Below, in pieces: positions 10,797 to 21,397 of a stretch of DNA of 64,000 nt (the stretch's first letter is position 1; each line of letters starts with the position of its first letter). Source of the stretch: Rhodotorula mucilaginosa (lineage: Eukaryota > Basidiomycota > Microbotryomycetes > Sporidiobolales > Sporidiobolaceae); contig CP137879.1 of assembly GCA_034406715.1 (NCBI GenBank), positions 1 through 64,000 on the forward strand, written 5' to 3'. The notes beneath the pieces were generated by a model. That model did not search any database. It saw only the letters and a program-made list of their open reading frames with translations, and was not told the DNA's origin. A program made the translations under genes and the position numbers.

Positions 10797-12948
10797 TCAA
10801 GATGAACCGGACTGCCACGCCCGAGTCGACGTGGTCCAAGTGGCTGTAGTGGTTGGGCGCCAGGCCTGTGAGGTTGGAGACCATGCCGGAGAAGAAGAGG
10901 AAGAAGACGGGGCGGGTGACCAGGCGGGAGCGGAAGAAGAAGTCCAGGCGCGGGTGGATGTGGTCCAAGTGGCGGCGGAAGAGGAAGGAGTCCAAGCGAC
11001 GGAGGAAGACGAAGGAGTCCAGGCGGCAGGGGACGAGGAGGAAGTCCAGGTCGAGGTCTTTGACCAGGCGGCAGTTGTAGTTGGCGAGGGGGACCAGGTC
11101 GTAGTCACGGCGGCGGAAGAAGACCAGGCGGGTGAAGAGGAAGAGGACGTCGGCGAAGCGGCCTTGCTGCTCGCGGCCCAAGAAGAAGTGGACGAGGCAG
11201 GCGAGACCGTGTACGGTTGACCGATGAGCGCTTGCCACGCCGGCTCATCGGTCCAGACCTGCGGAAGGGACGAAAAAGGTCAGAACCGGTACAACTCCGA
11301 AAAAAAGGGCAAGATGACCCACCTCGAAATCGGAAGCAGCCTTTCCCGGGCGGACCACCTCCCAGTACATCCAGCTCAAGCCCTGGTCCCGGAACGCCGC
11401 CACGAACGCCGCGACGATCTGCGCCTTGTTGGCGCCCGCGACGCCCCACTCGCCCATGATGATCTGCTTATCGGGGTGGTTCGACCGCGCCGAAGCGAGA
11501 GCCGAGGCCGTCACGCCGGCCGAGGTGCCGTAATCGTGCACCGAGACGATGTCGATCGAGTCGCAGTTGACGGCCCAGGAACCGAGCGAGTCGGTGGTGG
11601 TGATGCCGCCGCCGGACGAGACGAGGATGTTGGACTTGATGAGCGATTTGAGGTAGGCGGCGCGGTCGCAGGCCCAGGTGGACGAAGCCATGAGCATGTG
11701 CTGCGGGGCGGGGGCGGAACGCAAACGCAGAAGCGAGAGTCAGCGCGCGCTCGACCGATTCCGTTGCCAGGTCCGGAGACATAGTCGCCGTGAAAAGGCC
11801 GGAGAAGCCCGACTCACCCCTTGCGGTTCATTTTGAGCTGTGGGCATCAGGAGAAGTCAATCACTCGATCAGAATCTCCAAGACCTAATCCAGAGAAAAG
11901 ACGCGCAACTCACGCTCGACAGCAAAGATGACACTCTCCAACTCGGCCCACGTCCTTCCGCCCATCAACGCATTCGAGTGCTTCATGATATGCGCGAGCC
12001 GTTTCTCAAACATCGAGATGGTCCACTCGTCGGTATAAAACTTGGACGCGTCGGCGACTTTTTGGGCGCCGAACGAGCCGGGCTGAACAATGTTGAGGTG
12101 CGTGGCGTAGCAGTCGGTGGACCAGAACCCGAGGGCGTAGCGATCCGAGAGCGCAATCAGCAGCTTGAGGCCTGGTGGCGGGGGTGGGCGTGTGAGCAAA
12201 CACAGGGCTGAACCCGAAAAACGGATGGGGACGCACCCCGCTCCTTGCAATCGACCATGAGTTGATCCACCAGGCCCAGAATCGTGTCATCGTAGACGCC
12301 GACCTCGTTTGGTTCGACTGCGCAGGATAGTAAGCCCTCCAAACGTGATTCGCGTAAAACCCAGGAACCCGCCCACTCACCATCGTTGACGGCCCTCGAG
12401 TTGCTCCCCTTGTTGTTGGCTCCAACGCCGGCAATAAAGATCCTCACGACCGAGAATCCGCCCGACTTGATCGCGTCGAGGACGGCGTAGCGGTCCGAGT
12501 CGTACAGCGCAAAGAGGTAATAAGACGAGACGCCGGTCCAGACTCCGCCATTCCCGCGCTTGTCCAAGTCTGACGCCGCATTGCCGCGCTTGTCCAAGTC
12601 TGACGCGGTGGTCCTCCGGATCCTCTCGCGCTCGAGGCCCGCCTCGAGACTGCGTTGGTGTAGCAATTCCCCCTCCTGCCTCGCCGTTCTCGCCTCCACG
12701 TCCCGATGATGCCCATGCTTCAACCCGCCCATCCTCGGACGCCGATGACGTTTGTACATGCCACCGCGGGGTCGAGGCAGGACCTCCTCTTCATGAGCGA
12801 TTGCGTACGCCGTCGAGTTGGCCGTAGCAGCGGCGTCGGCAAGGGCGGCAGCACTCTGAAGTGCAAAGAGTTGATGCGGATTCGGTGCGGCCGAGTGAAC
12901 GAGGCGGGCAGATAGGATGGAGGCAAGGACGAGGAAGAGGGCGTGCAT
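10797..12948 (-). CDS. Secreted GH5-family glycoside hydrolase with Ser/Thr/Trp tail
   Basis: The ATG at 12948 opens a signal peptide (MHALFLVLASILSARLVHSA), followed by a propeptide-like region with two copies of SDLDKRGN whose KR pairs look like Kex2 sites. The catalytic domain starts near VWTGVSSYYLFAL. It has SVVRIFIAGVG, EVGVYDDTILGLVDQLM and GGRTWAELESVIFAVE, then the acid/base motif PQNEPQG, which is made by joining a very short exon at about 11.83 kb. After HDYGTSAG comes the nucleophile motif IIMGEWG. This matches the exo-glucanase/mannanase-like GH5 proteins of basidiomycetes. After a final intron (acceptor before VWTDEPAWQALIGQP) the protein ends in about 130 residues of Ser/Thr/Pro with a Trp every 8-12 residues, stopping at 10797. 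The tail is probably O-glycosylated and may attach to the wall. At least five introns. The substrate is not determined. Confidence 0.85.
12560..12608 (-). repeat. Direct repeat encoding doubled SDLDKRGN
   Basis: A segment of about 24 bases ending in the Lys-Arg-Gly-Asn codons is present twice in the GH5 propeptide, with one short spacer difference. It doubles a dibasic cleavage site upstream of the catalytic domain. Confidence 0.65.
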
Positions 12949-13917
12949 GTCGTCAATCTAGTGTAGAACGAGCGTGGGTGGTGCCGAGAGCGAGAGCGAG
13001 GGCACACAAAGGTCGTCAGGGGTGCGTTTCCGGAAGCGTCTCCTCCTGCGGTGCTGAATCGGAGAGACGCTCCTCCTCCTCCTCGACAGGCGAATAGGTG
13101 CCCTGCACCCAAAGAAGCGTGGCCGGAACCGATCCAAGCGAGCGAGTCTACCGTAGCAAGTGAGCCGTCGGAGTGGAGACGGTAGCATCAGTCGCAAGCG
13201 GCGGCGGCTGGTCCATCTTGAATGATTCACCCCCGAGATTAAGCCAGCAGCTGCGACATATGATCATAAGCGTCTCGAGACAAAAGGGAGCAAAGGGGCG
13301 AGAATCGATCAAGTTGGCCGGAAACGGAAAGAGATCGCAAGGGGGCGGGCTGGCTGGCTGGCTGGCTGGCTATGGGGAAGCGAGCAGCGAGCAGTACTGT
13401 AGCGCACAGTCTAGTCTGTGTCCCGCAGCCACATCCTGCCTGCTAGTCTCCGATCGCTCGCTGCGCCCGCAAGTTTGTGTGACGGACGAGTCGATCCGAT
13501 GCATGGCGATGAGGGGAATGGCGAGGACGCTGCAGCCGTGCGTGCGGGCGGACGGGCAGGGTTGAGCGCAAGCTGGAGGTGTGCATAGCATGCGTTCCAC
13601 CACTGTCCTAGTCGCAGACTCCGGCGTAGCCGTTGGGCAGGCGCAAGGAGGTCATCGAGATGGACGACGGAGCGTCGAATTTCCGTTAAACTCGGTGTAT
13701 TTTCGGATTCCACTCGAATGAACCAGCAGATTGTGCCCAGCACGCCAGTGAGTGTCTGAGCTCTGATTCATCGATTACTCCGCTCTCCTTCGAAAGAAAA
13801 AACGTCGACGTTTGGAAGCTCAAAAGTCCCACAGAAACCGTGGCAGCAAAGTCCATGATCCCACGCCGCGGAGAGAGGAAGCACGATCTATGCAATGCAA
13901 AGGACAACACAGCCCGC
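12949..13917. promoter_or_regulatory. GH5 promoter region and Aos1 3' flank
   Basis: No gene was seen in these 969 bases. The part next to 12948 must hold the GH5 promoter. A (GGCT)6 microsatellite lies at about 13347-13371. The far end holds the 3' untranslated region of the Aos1 gene. Confidence 0.5.
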
Positions 13918-15310
13918 TCACACTCCCAAGGGCCTCACGCGCCCCTGCCCCGTCGCCCCCTCAAACACGAAAAAGTTGCGGACCGGTTCCTCCTTGCCGC
14001 CGATCGCGTTCAGGACGTCCTGCCCCAGGATCCCACCGACGATGGCACAACTCGGTGCGTACTCGAACACTTGTACGGTGGCGATCCGTCTGGGGGAGGA
14101 GAGCGGGGGTTCAGTCGAGTTCGCGAGAGAAGGGTGGCAAAAAAAGGAGGGAACGCACTCGATCTCTTCTGCCGGCAGCAAATCGACCGACACTCCCAGC
14201 TCAGGCAGCAGCTTCTGGGCGGCTTGTGTCAAAGCCGCAGCGTCGACCTGGACCGGAGTGCTGGCGAGAGAAGTGACGGGCCCGGGTGTGGCGTTGCGCT
14301 GGGCCGCAAACAGGGCTGTTCGCGACGGAGGAGCATGGTCAACGCCCCTTCGCCAAAGACGCCAGCAAACAAAGATCCGTCTTCGTTGTACGCACCCAAG
14401 AGGCCCCAGAGGACGGTCCCGGTCCGTTTCAGTTCGCGTTTCTTGAGGGTGCCAAACTTGTGCTCGAGGGCGCGCGACAGGGGCGCATACTCGAGGGTCG
14501 ACTTGGTCGGGACGACGACCGTCTCGCCCTGGCTGACCGTCTTGGTCTTGTCGCTGTGGAGGGAGCCAAGGGTTTCAGTCTTTAGAAGCATCAAGGGGAG
14601 CTGAAAAGAGGAAAAAAGCGGGGGAACGCACACGATGAAGTCGTGCGAGAGCAAGTCCGCAAACATCCAGCCGTCCATGCCGACACTCGCCGCGGCCATA
14701 AACTTTTTCCCTAACCGTCGCGTCTGCTCGTTGACGGCGAGCTGGCAACAATAATCGAGCAGAGTCAGTCGCAGGAAAGTGTCCCGGAACCCAGGCCAGG
14801 CAAGGGGGAAACTGACGGCTGTGGGGATGTCGACGTCGGTGACGACGACGAGGTCAAACTGGCGCAAAAAGTCGTCGTCAAAGAGGCGACTCGCATCGGT
14901 TTCGGTCGACAAGTTGACGCGCGGGTTCAAGGCGCGGATTCGAGTTGCCGACGCTTCGACGCGCTGCAGGCCAGGGGGGCAGCAGGGTGAGCACCAGCCT
15001 TGTCTACCCATGGAAAGGGGCGCACCTTTTGGCCAATGTCGTGCTCCGTCACAAAGTAGTTGGCGCCGAGGTCTTCCGGTTCCAAGTCGTCGCCATCGAG
15101 CAAGGTCAACGCTCCGACTCCGGCGAGGACGACGTTCTTGACTGCGTCGACTGCGATCCCCCTGAACCTGCCCGCAAAGAGGACGTTGCTCGCGAGCATG
15201 CGCGCCTGGGCCGCTGCGCCCCAGAGGCGCAGTTGGCGGTCGTACAACTTGGCTTCGTCTTCGCTGATCGCCTTTTCCCGCACGGCAGCCTGAGGGGCTG
15301 ATTCGGCCAT
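13918..15310 (-). CDS. AOS1: SUMO-activating enzyme E1 subunit Aos1
   Basis: This is the smaller half of the heterodimeric E1 that activates SUMO with ATP; Uba2 is its partner. Exon 1 (15026-15310) has KLYDRQLRLWGAAAQARM and the nucleotide-binding region VVLAGVGALTLLDGDDLEPE. It is followed by LGANYFVTEHDIGQK. Exon 2 (14632-14963) starts RVEASATRIRALNPRVNL and includes the Rossmann strand FDLVVVTDVD. Exon 3 begins at 14553 with DKTKTVSQGE, as in other Aos1 proteins. A GTGCGTAC intron then links VLWGLL to ALFAAQRNATPGPV. The last exon carries FEYAPSCAIVGGILGQDVL and NAIGGKEEPVRNFFVFEG and stops at 13918. Splice phases agree throughout, and the length of about 350 residues is normal. There is no catalytic cysteine domain, as expected for this subunit. 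It is divergent from the FN3K gene over 196 bp. Confidence 0.93.
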
Positions 15311-15332
15311 CCTGTCTCGCGCAGAGTTAGCG

Positions 15333-15352
15333 CGTGTGTGTGTGTGTGTGTA
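15333..15352. repeat. (GT)n microsatellite in a shared promoter
   Basis: A GT dinucleotide run of about 10 units lies in the 196-bp interval between the divergent starts at 15310 and 15507. Confidence 0.7.
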
Positions 15353-15506
15353 GAGAGTCGACAGAGCTGACTGCCCAAGTGGGGGTGAAATCGACACGCC
15401 TCCCCTCGAGCGCTCGGACCGCCTCTCTGATTCGGAAGTGGGGCTCACGGCACATCCGCACGACGCTGCACTGCCGCTCGGAGACGCGGAAAGGGACAGT
15501 GTAGCG

Positions 15507-16750
15507 ATGCTCCAACACATCGAGGAAGCCCTCCGCCCGCTCCACCCGCCGGGCACAACCTTTGAGCCAAAACTCGCCAAGAATGACGGCGTCATCGTCG
15601 CCTCGACTGGTTCCCTCGAGACGAACCACCGCGAATACCTCTACCGGGTGGTACCCTTGCCTGCGACCCAACTCAAGGGGGAAGCGGAAAGTCTCAAGCG
15701 GATCAACGAAGCGAGTCCGGACGCCGCTCCGAGGTTCGTCGCCACTGGAACTCTGCAAGACCAACAGCAGGAATGGATGATTTGCGAATGGCATGGCGAG
15801 TCCCCTCTCTTTTCAGCCACCAACCGCTCAATCTATTAACCTTAACCTCCGCCAGACCTTGACCGCCTCCGCTCCGACGAGCACCAACGCCGCCTCGCCG
15901 AACTCGTCGCCCAACTCCATCTCGCTCCTGCACCCGCTTCCCAACAATACGGCTTTCCGATCCCGACTTGCTGCGGAGCGACAGTCCAGGACAACACGGA
16001 AGAGCCGGACTGGGCTACGTTCTTCGGCGAGAGGAGGATCCGGGATCTGATTCGGAGGATCGGCGATGCCGAGTTGGAAAAGCTCGGTGGCGAGGTGCAG
16101 CAAAGGTGAGTCTTGCAAACGGTCTCTGAATGAACACCCTGCTGACCGTGCCAGAGTACTCGTCACTTAGAGTCATCCCGCACTTGTTGGGCAAGTTGGA
16201 CATCAAACCGTCGCTCCTGCACGGCGACCTCTGGGTGCGCTTTTCCCGTTCCCCCGCGCGCTTCCTTCGCTGGATCGGTAGCTCACTCTTCCCCGTCTGC
16301 CCTCGTCACACTCTTTCCACTCTTTTTACAATCTGACCGTTCATTGCTTCCCCTGCGAAAAAAAGTCCGGCAACGCGCGCTTCTCCCGCTCCCGTTCCCA
16401 ACCCATCATCTTCGACCCCGCCTCCTACTACGGCCACTCGGAAGCCGACCTCGGCATCATGCACATGTTCGGCGGCTTCTCCCCCGCTTTCTTTCAACGG
16501 TACCACCAGCTCGTGCCCCGTTCGGAACCGCGAGAGGAGTACGAGCAGAGGGTGCAGCTCTACGAGGCGTACCATCATCTGAACCATGCGCTCCTGTTTG
16601 GGGTTCGGGGGTTTTCTCTCTGTCTGCTTTTGTCCCGCTTGCACCCAACGCTTACATGCGCCGGCGTGCCTGCAGGGATCGTACAAAAGCGGCGCCGTCT
16701 CGCTCCTGCGAGGTTTGCTATCCTGGGCGGACGGGAAGGGATTGCCCTGA
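15507..16750 (+). CDS. Fructosamine/ketosamine-3-kinase family protein
   Basis: The product is a predicted cytosolic kinase that phosphorylates sugar adducts on lysines so that they fall off (protein deglycation). The ATG is at 15507 (MLQHIEEALRPLHPPGTTFE). Early motifs are EYLYRVVPLPATQLKGEAES and DQQQEWMICEW. Exon 1 (15507-15795) ends in phase 1 and is followed by a GC-AG intron (GCGAGT donor, 15796-15855). Exon 2 begins at 15856, giving LDRLRSDEHQRRLAELVAQL then GFPIPTCCGATVQDN and DWATFFGERRI. Later exons give KPSLLHGDLW, the phosphotransfer loop, then IIFDPASYYGHSEADLGIM with the metal-binding Asp, and finish SGAVSLLRGLLSWAD. This is the standard domain order for the family. The donor after HALLFG is an unusual GTTCGG. 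Confidence 0.9.
15796..15855 (+). other. GC-AG intron in the fructosamine-kinase gene
   Basis: Only a GCGAGT donor gives the right phase. Exon 1 is 289 bases (phase 1) and joining to 15856 yields CEWHDLDRL. The GT two bases downstream gives an immediate stop. Confidence 0.75.
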
Positions 16751-17047
16751 GGGTCAGCATTGCACCGTCGACGGTGGGAAACTTGTACATAGCCATTAAG
16801 TCGGAGTCTGAACCACGGCAAATGCATCACTTTGGCCGGATCTCGTCGACGGAAAGCTAGAGGAGGAGATAAAAAAGAGAGAGATCTATTTCGAAAAGTC
16901 GAGAGGAAATGCTGCACAGTGGAAACGAGGAGAAAGTCTAGAGGGAGCGAGGTCGGGGGTATCGTTATGCATATGGTCAAACATGAGAGAGAGCGAGGCA
17001 TTTCTATGGAGGTGGATGGGAGAGCACTCGAGCGAGAAGGGCGAGTT

Positions 17048-18799
17048 TCACGCCCTCAGTTTGTCGACGAGCTTTTTGAATTCCTCGAGCGTCAGGCTGC
17101 GCGAAGCATGGAACGCAAAGTCAGCAACGAGGAGGGAGGAATGAGCGAGAGCAAAAGGGACGACGACCGACAAGACGATGATGGTATTCGGCGAGAGGCG
17201 GATGAACGCCGGAGTCCAGCCCTTGAACATCCAGCCCATGCCTTCGTGCTTGAACGAGTGTGCGATGACGGACGAGATCGAGGCCTGGCCGGAGGCGTTC
17301 ATAATCTGTTCGGCGAGACGCCGAGTTTGGCGACGAGGTGTTCGGTAGAGTGCATGAACGAACGGGCACAAGTCGGAGGTTGGAGTGCGTTCGAGGCGCA
17401 GACGGAGACGAGAAGGGTGTGATGAGAGATGGCCAGAGCGAGTAAGAGAGAGGTCAGCGAGTTGCTAGTCTGTACAACCGTCCCAATCAGAACGCCACGC
17501 ACCCTCGTCTTGATGACATCAAACGGAGCGCAAACAGTCGTGGCGACCGTTCCCTGTCAAGCACGCCAAGGATCAGCCTCCGTCTCCTGAAACGGCAGAC
17601 TCGAGACCCCGCGAGAAAATGGAACTCACGGCCATGAAAGAACTGGCAAAGTACAGGCCGATGCCGTCTCCGATCAGTCCCGTGCTCAAGATCATTTCCT
17701 TGAAAGTATCATATCTGCGGGCGGAGTGGTGCTCAGTTGTGAAGGAGAGAAACGCCATGATGGCCCCCGGCGCGCAACTCACGTAGCCAGCTGCGAGGCG
17801 TTCATCAGGACGGCCCGCGCACAGTTGGGGCCGACGCCGCGGAAGAGAGCCGAAGCGCCCTCTTCGCGAATGATCCGGAACACGCCGTCAAAGCTGTGCG
17901 GCACGTCGATCGACGTCAGATGGGCACCAGGAAGGGTATACCAGCACATGACGCGCACCAGTGCTTGTAACCGAGCCTCTGTTCGACGGGCTTGCCCGCA
18001 TCCGCCGTCATCCTCACGAGCACCACATCCGCCGGGTTCCCGGCCAATCCACCCAACCCACCCGCGACACTCGCCGCCGCCGCCATCTCCCACACGGGCA
18101 GGGGCGCACCAACTGGATGCCGCGCCTGGAGGCGTTTCTTGAGCTCGTCGTAGACGCCAAAGCGGGTGACCGAGTAGGTCATTTGGCGCAGGATCGAGGC
18201 CGAGAGACCGGCGTAGGCGCCTCTTCGGAGGCCTAGCGGTGCGACCGGTAGATTGGTTCAGCAAGGCCTCAGATACAAAAGTTTGAGGGAAGAGGACGCA
18301 CCATCGGCCTTGACGCTGTCGACGATGGTCCGGATGAAACCCTTGCCCTTTTGCGTCTGCATGCGGCTGCGGGCGGGCATAAAAAGTTTCAGCCAACTAC
18401 TTCCAGCCTCGACATCGTAGAAATGCCCTGCCACGCACACTTTGGCCAAGTCGAGCGGATCTGAAAGCGGCGAGAGAAGATATCGGCCGAGACGGCAAAC
18501 CGGGACAACGGGGTCAGCGTGCGCTTCGGTATAGCTGCAGCGCAGTGGCAGAGTAGACTCACGGGTGCATACTGCTGCCCAACTCGCTGCTGCGCCTGTT
18601 CCGTCGAGAGTCGCAGACCAAGAATCAGTTCCGGGGAAACGACATGCGGCCACGCTCGACGACGGCTGGACGCACCTCCGAGCCAGAAGGGGTACGACTT
18701 TGGTCTTGAAGGCAGCAGCCGTGGCTTTGTCCCAGGCGTCGCAGCAGCCAGTGTGGTCGACGAGGTCGACTGCGCCGAGCTCGTTGAAGAAGCTGCCAT
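17048..18799 (-). CDS. DIC1: Mitochondrial carrier, dicarboxylate (DIC1) type
   Basis: This is an SLC25 inner-membrane exchanger, most like the dicarboxylate/phosphate carrier. The start ATG at 18799 opens a Ser/Thr-rich leader, then KSYPFWLGG. The first signature is THPLDLAKVRMQT, built across two introns. The second is GNPADVVLVRMTAD, after VWEMAAAASVAGGLGGLAGN. The third is CAPFDVIKTRV, after SSFMA and GTVATTV. Between them come GLRRGAYAGLSASILRQM, SFDGVFRIIREEGASALFRG and GPNCARAVLMNASQLATYD. The end is WMFKGWTPAFIRLSPNTI, then VFLTLEEFKKLVDKLRA with the stop at 17048. Six transmembrane helices in three repeats are implied. There are at least seven introns with consistent phase. Substrate assignment rests on overall resemblance and is not proven. 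Confidence 0.88.
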
Positions 18800-19144
18800 C
18801 TTGAGTGGCCGAATCTCGGAGAAGCAAGAGTCTCTGCGCGGAGTTGGTCGGATCAGTTTCCCCCGTTAAGACGTTGGCTGCCCTGCTTGACTCACTCCGC
18901 CGCACTGCCCGACGCCCGGGGATTCGAGCCAACTTGAGGAACTTGGCTTCCGAGACGCGGAACGCTCAAAAAACCGCGTCACGTGCTCGCTCGCTGCCGG
19001 TCACGGGAGCTCGAAGAGTAGACAGCGCAATGTCATATGCAATGCAGACCCAATGTACTGTAGACCCTGTAAGACAGCGCATTGCTCCGTTTTTTTTTTT
19101 TCCTGAGTGTGTGTGCCGAGTTCTGCCGAATTTGGCCACCTGCA
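18800..19144. promoter_or_regulatory. Upstream region of the mitochondrial carrier gene
   Basis: This 345-bp gap lies between the carrier start and the stop of the APSES gene, both on the minus strand. It contains a T-rich run of at least 11 bases at about 19091 and no coding frame. The carrier promoter must lie here. Confidence 0.5.
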
Positions 19145-21078
19145 TCACCCGCACTGGTGACCGCTTGCTCGGCAACGCTTCAAAGGACGTTCTCCAACGT
19201 CGTCGTCCAGAGCCTCGGCGGAGACGGCCAAGACTCCGTGATCAGCCTCCGAAGCTGGCCCGTGATCCGCATCCAGCGCAACTCCAGACGCCGTGCGCGA
19301 TCGCGAACCCGGCACCGAGTGCAGAGTCGACGCCGACGACGTCGATGCGGCGTCCGGAGCGAGGACCAGAGTGTAAGAGCTGGTGACGGGTGACCAGCGA
19401 GTCGAGCGCGCCCCAGCCGAGTCGGCGAGGACTTGCTCCTTGCGCATGTCCGATTCGAGCGGCGTAAACTCGAGCGACGAGAACGACGACGACGATGACG
19501 ACCTCGACGAGGTTGAACTCGCGTCGTCCGAGTCGCGCTTTATGCGCGTCGTACCGAGACTCGAAACGGTCGTCGATGTTGAGCCTCGGATAGCATCTCG
19601 TCGAGCAATGGCGACGCTAGCTGAACGAGGACGCTGGCGGCCGCCGACCATGTCATTCGTAGCGCCTTGACCCGCGGAGTGGCCGAACATGGGACCCGAC
19701 GACGCACGGCGACGATCCGCCGCCTCGGACTGGAGGCGGGTAGTTGCCGTCGTCGGGCGATGGCAATCAGCTTGGGGCGGCGGCAACCCCCGCAGTCCCT
19801 CTTCCAGTCGTTGCAGTACCGCATCGAGTGCAACTTGTCGACGCTGCATGTCGCGTTGAATCTCCGCTCCGGGGGATCCCGCCGCCTGGTCATCTCCCGC
19901 CGCCTCGAGAAGAGCCCGTCGAGCACGCGCGGTCGCGACGAGCTGACTCGTCTGCGGACGATGCGCCGGCAGGAGGAGATACGGCACGATCGCTGGCTCA
20001 AACAAAGGGTAGAGCCGTTCGAGTAGGCCGTGTTCGCGCGCGAGGCGAGCAGCAGCCTCGAGTGGGAGCCTGATTGTGGCGGCAAGCATATCATCATCAG
20101 CGGTGGAAATCAAGCGGTAGAGGGAATCCGTGAGAGTGCGCACCAAACGCCCTGCACACGAACCAAAAAGTGGTCAGAATCGTGCCAAGGTAGATCAGAG
20201 GAAAGACAGCCCACCTTGAGATGGAGAGCTCCGCGCCGAAAGACGAGGCGATCGGGCTCGTTCTTGAGAAACATGTCACGTTTGCCGCGCGAGAGTCCGT
20301 CGACCATCTGTCGGGGCAACAGGACTCGGCACTGAGTCTTGCGAGACCCACAAACCACGGCAACTCGTTTGAGAAGGAAAACACCCACATTCAGCAGCTT
20401 GGTCGAGTTGACCCAGTCGTTGTCAGTCCTCCTGGCAACCACATGACCTCCGACGACAACTTGGACGACGACGCAGCGTTCGTCCTCCCATAACGTGCAC
20501 GAGAGGGTTGGTTCGGTCGAAGAAGGCGCGCGAGCTGGAACAGCGGGACGAGTGACAACTCGGGATGGCGCAGGCGCAGTATTCACGCCGAAACCGCCTT
20601 GCGACAAGGGAGTAAAGTACGAACCGCTGCGAGGCGGACGTGCGTGCGCAGGATCCGTTACCGCGCCGCCTTCTCGACGGGTAAAACGCTGCGCTGTCTC
20701 TGAATGAGCTTGATGGTCAGCGGATGCTTGAGAATGCTCCGCTCTGTGGCGACGCTGCGACCGAGGATCATGAGCGCAATCGTGTGCTGGACTAGCGTCG
20801 TCAAGGAGACCCGGAACTCCGAAGAAGTGTTGCCGAAGCGCCGGCAGCGAGCGAGCAGCGTGAACTGGGCCACCATCTGGCCCTCCCGCATCAGCTTCCC
20901 TCCCGACCACACGACGACTCGGACCCCACCGAAAAGCTGGGATCCAAATCGGAGAGGCAGGAGCAGTCTGGCGACACTCAGCAGGCGACGGCAAATCGTG
21001 CCGGGAAGAAAATGGGCGCGGTGGCGAGTCCCCATCGTGCTCGAAATTGGGCGAATGCGGGACCGGGATCGTACACAT
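19145..21078 (-). CDS. APSES-domain (KilA-N type) transcription factor
   Basis: This is a nuclear regulator of the StuA/Sok2/Asm1 class. Exon 1 (20389-21078) runs from MCTIPVPHSPNFEHDGD through YFTPLSQGGFGVNTAP to the domain start (TLWEDERCVVVQVVVGG, then RRTDNDWVNSTKLLN). Exon 2 (20215-20307) encodes DGLSRGKRDMFLKNEP and RLVFRRGALHLK. Exon 3 is only 8 bases (20144-20151) and supplies the core of GVW. Exon 4 (19145-20069) continues LPLEAAARLAREHGLLERL then YPLFEP. Lengths of 690, 93, 8 and 925 bases keep frame. The tail is low-complexity and rich in Ser and Asp. APSES factors govern morphogenesis, mating and cell differentiation; the targets here are unknown. The N-terminus is uncertain because a second frame at 20658-21113 is also open. 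Confidence 0.85.
20144..20151 (-). other. 8-base microexon in the APSES domain
   Basis: The bases GGCGTTTG lie between a 63-base intron (GTGGGC to CAG) and a 74-base intron (GTGCGC to CAG). Including them restores the conserved LKGVWLPLE sequence of the APSES fold. Skipping or extending them breaks the frame. Confidence 0.7.
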
Positions 21079-21397
21079 GGCGAGGTACCTGCAAGCGAGT
21101 TCGACACGGCCATGTCAGGTCGATTCGGCTGACGCGGACCGGACGTGCCGAACGACTTGCCTTCACCGTTTCCGTCTTTGCGAGGGTGGCGAAGCAGTAA
21201 CCCGACCGCTCAACGCCTTTTCAGTTGTGTCAACGACGAAGCAGCTGTCGTGCTGTCACGGCTGAAGGAAAAGTCAGCAAAGGCAGGAACGCGATGACCG
21301 TCCAAGCAACGAGCGGAATCAGAACTCACGAGTCCACAAGCTGTCTCCTCCCACAGAGTCCGCACCGAGTGAGGCGGTCAAGCATGAGCAAGCAGCG

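Noticed and set aside
10723-11220. Plus-strand Glu/Val-rich open frame
   Set aside because: It is the antisense of the Ser/Thr/Trp tail of the GH5 enzyme, whose frame is continuous with the catalytic domain.
10797-18799. Secondary-metabolite or wall-degradation cluster
   Set aside because: The genes around the GH5 enzyme are housekeeping (SUMO E1, deglycation kinase, carrier) with no shared theme.
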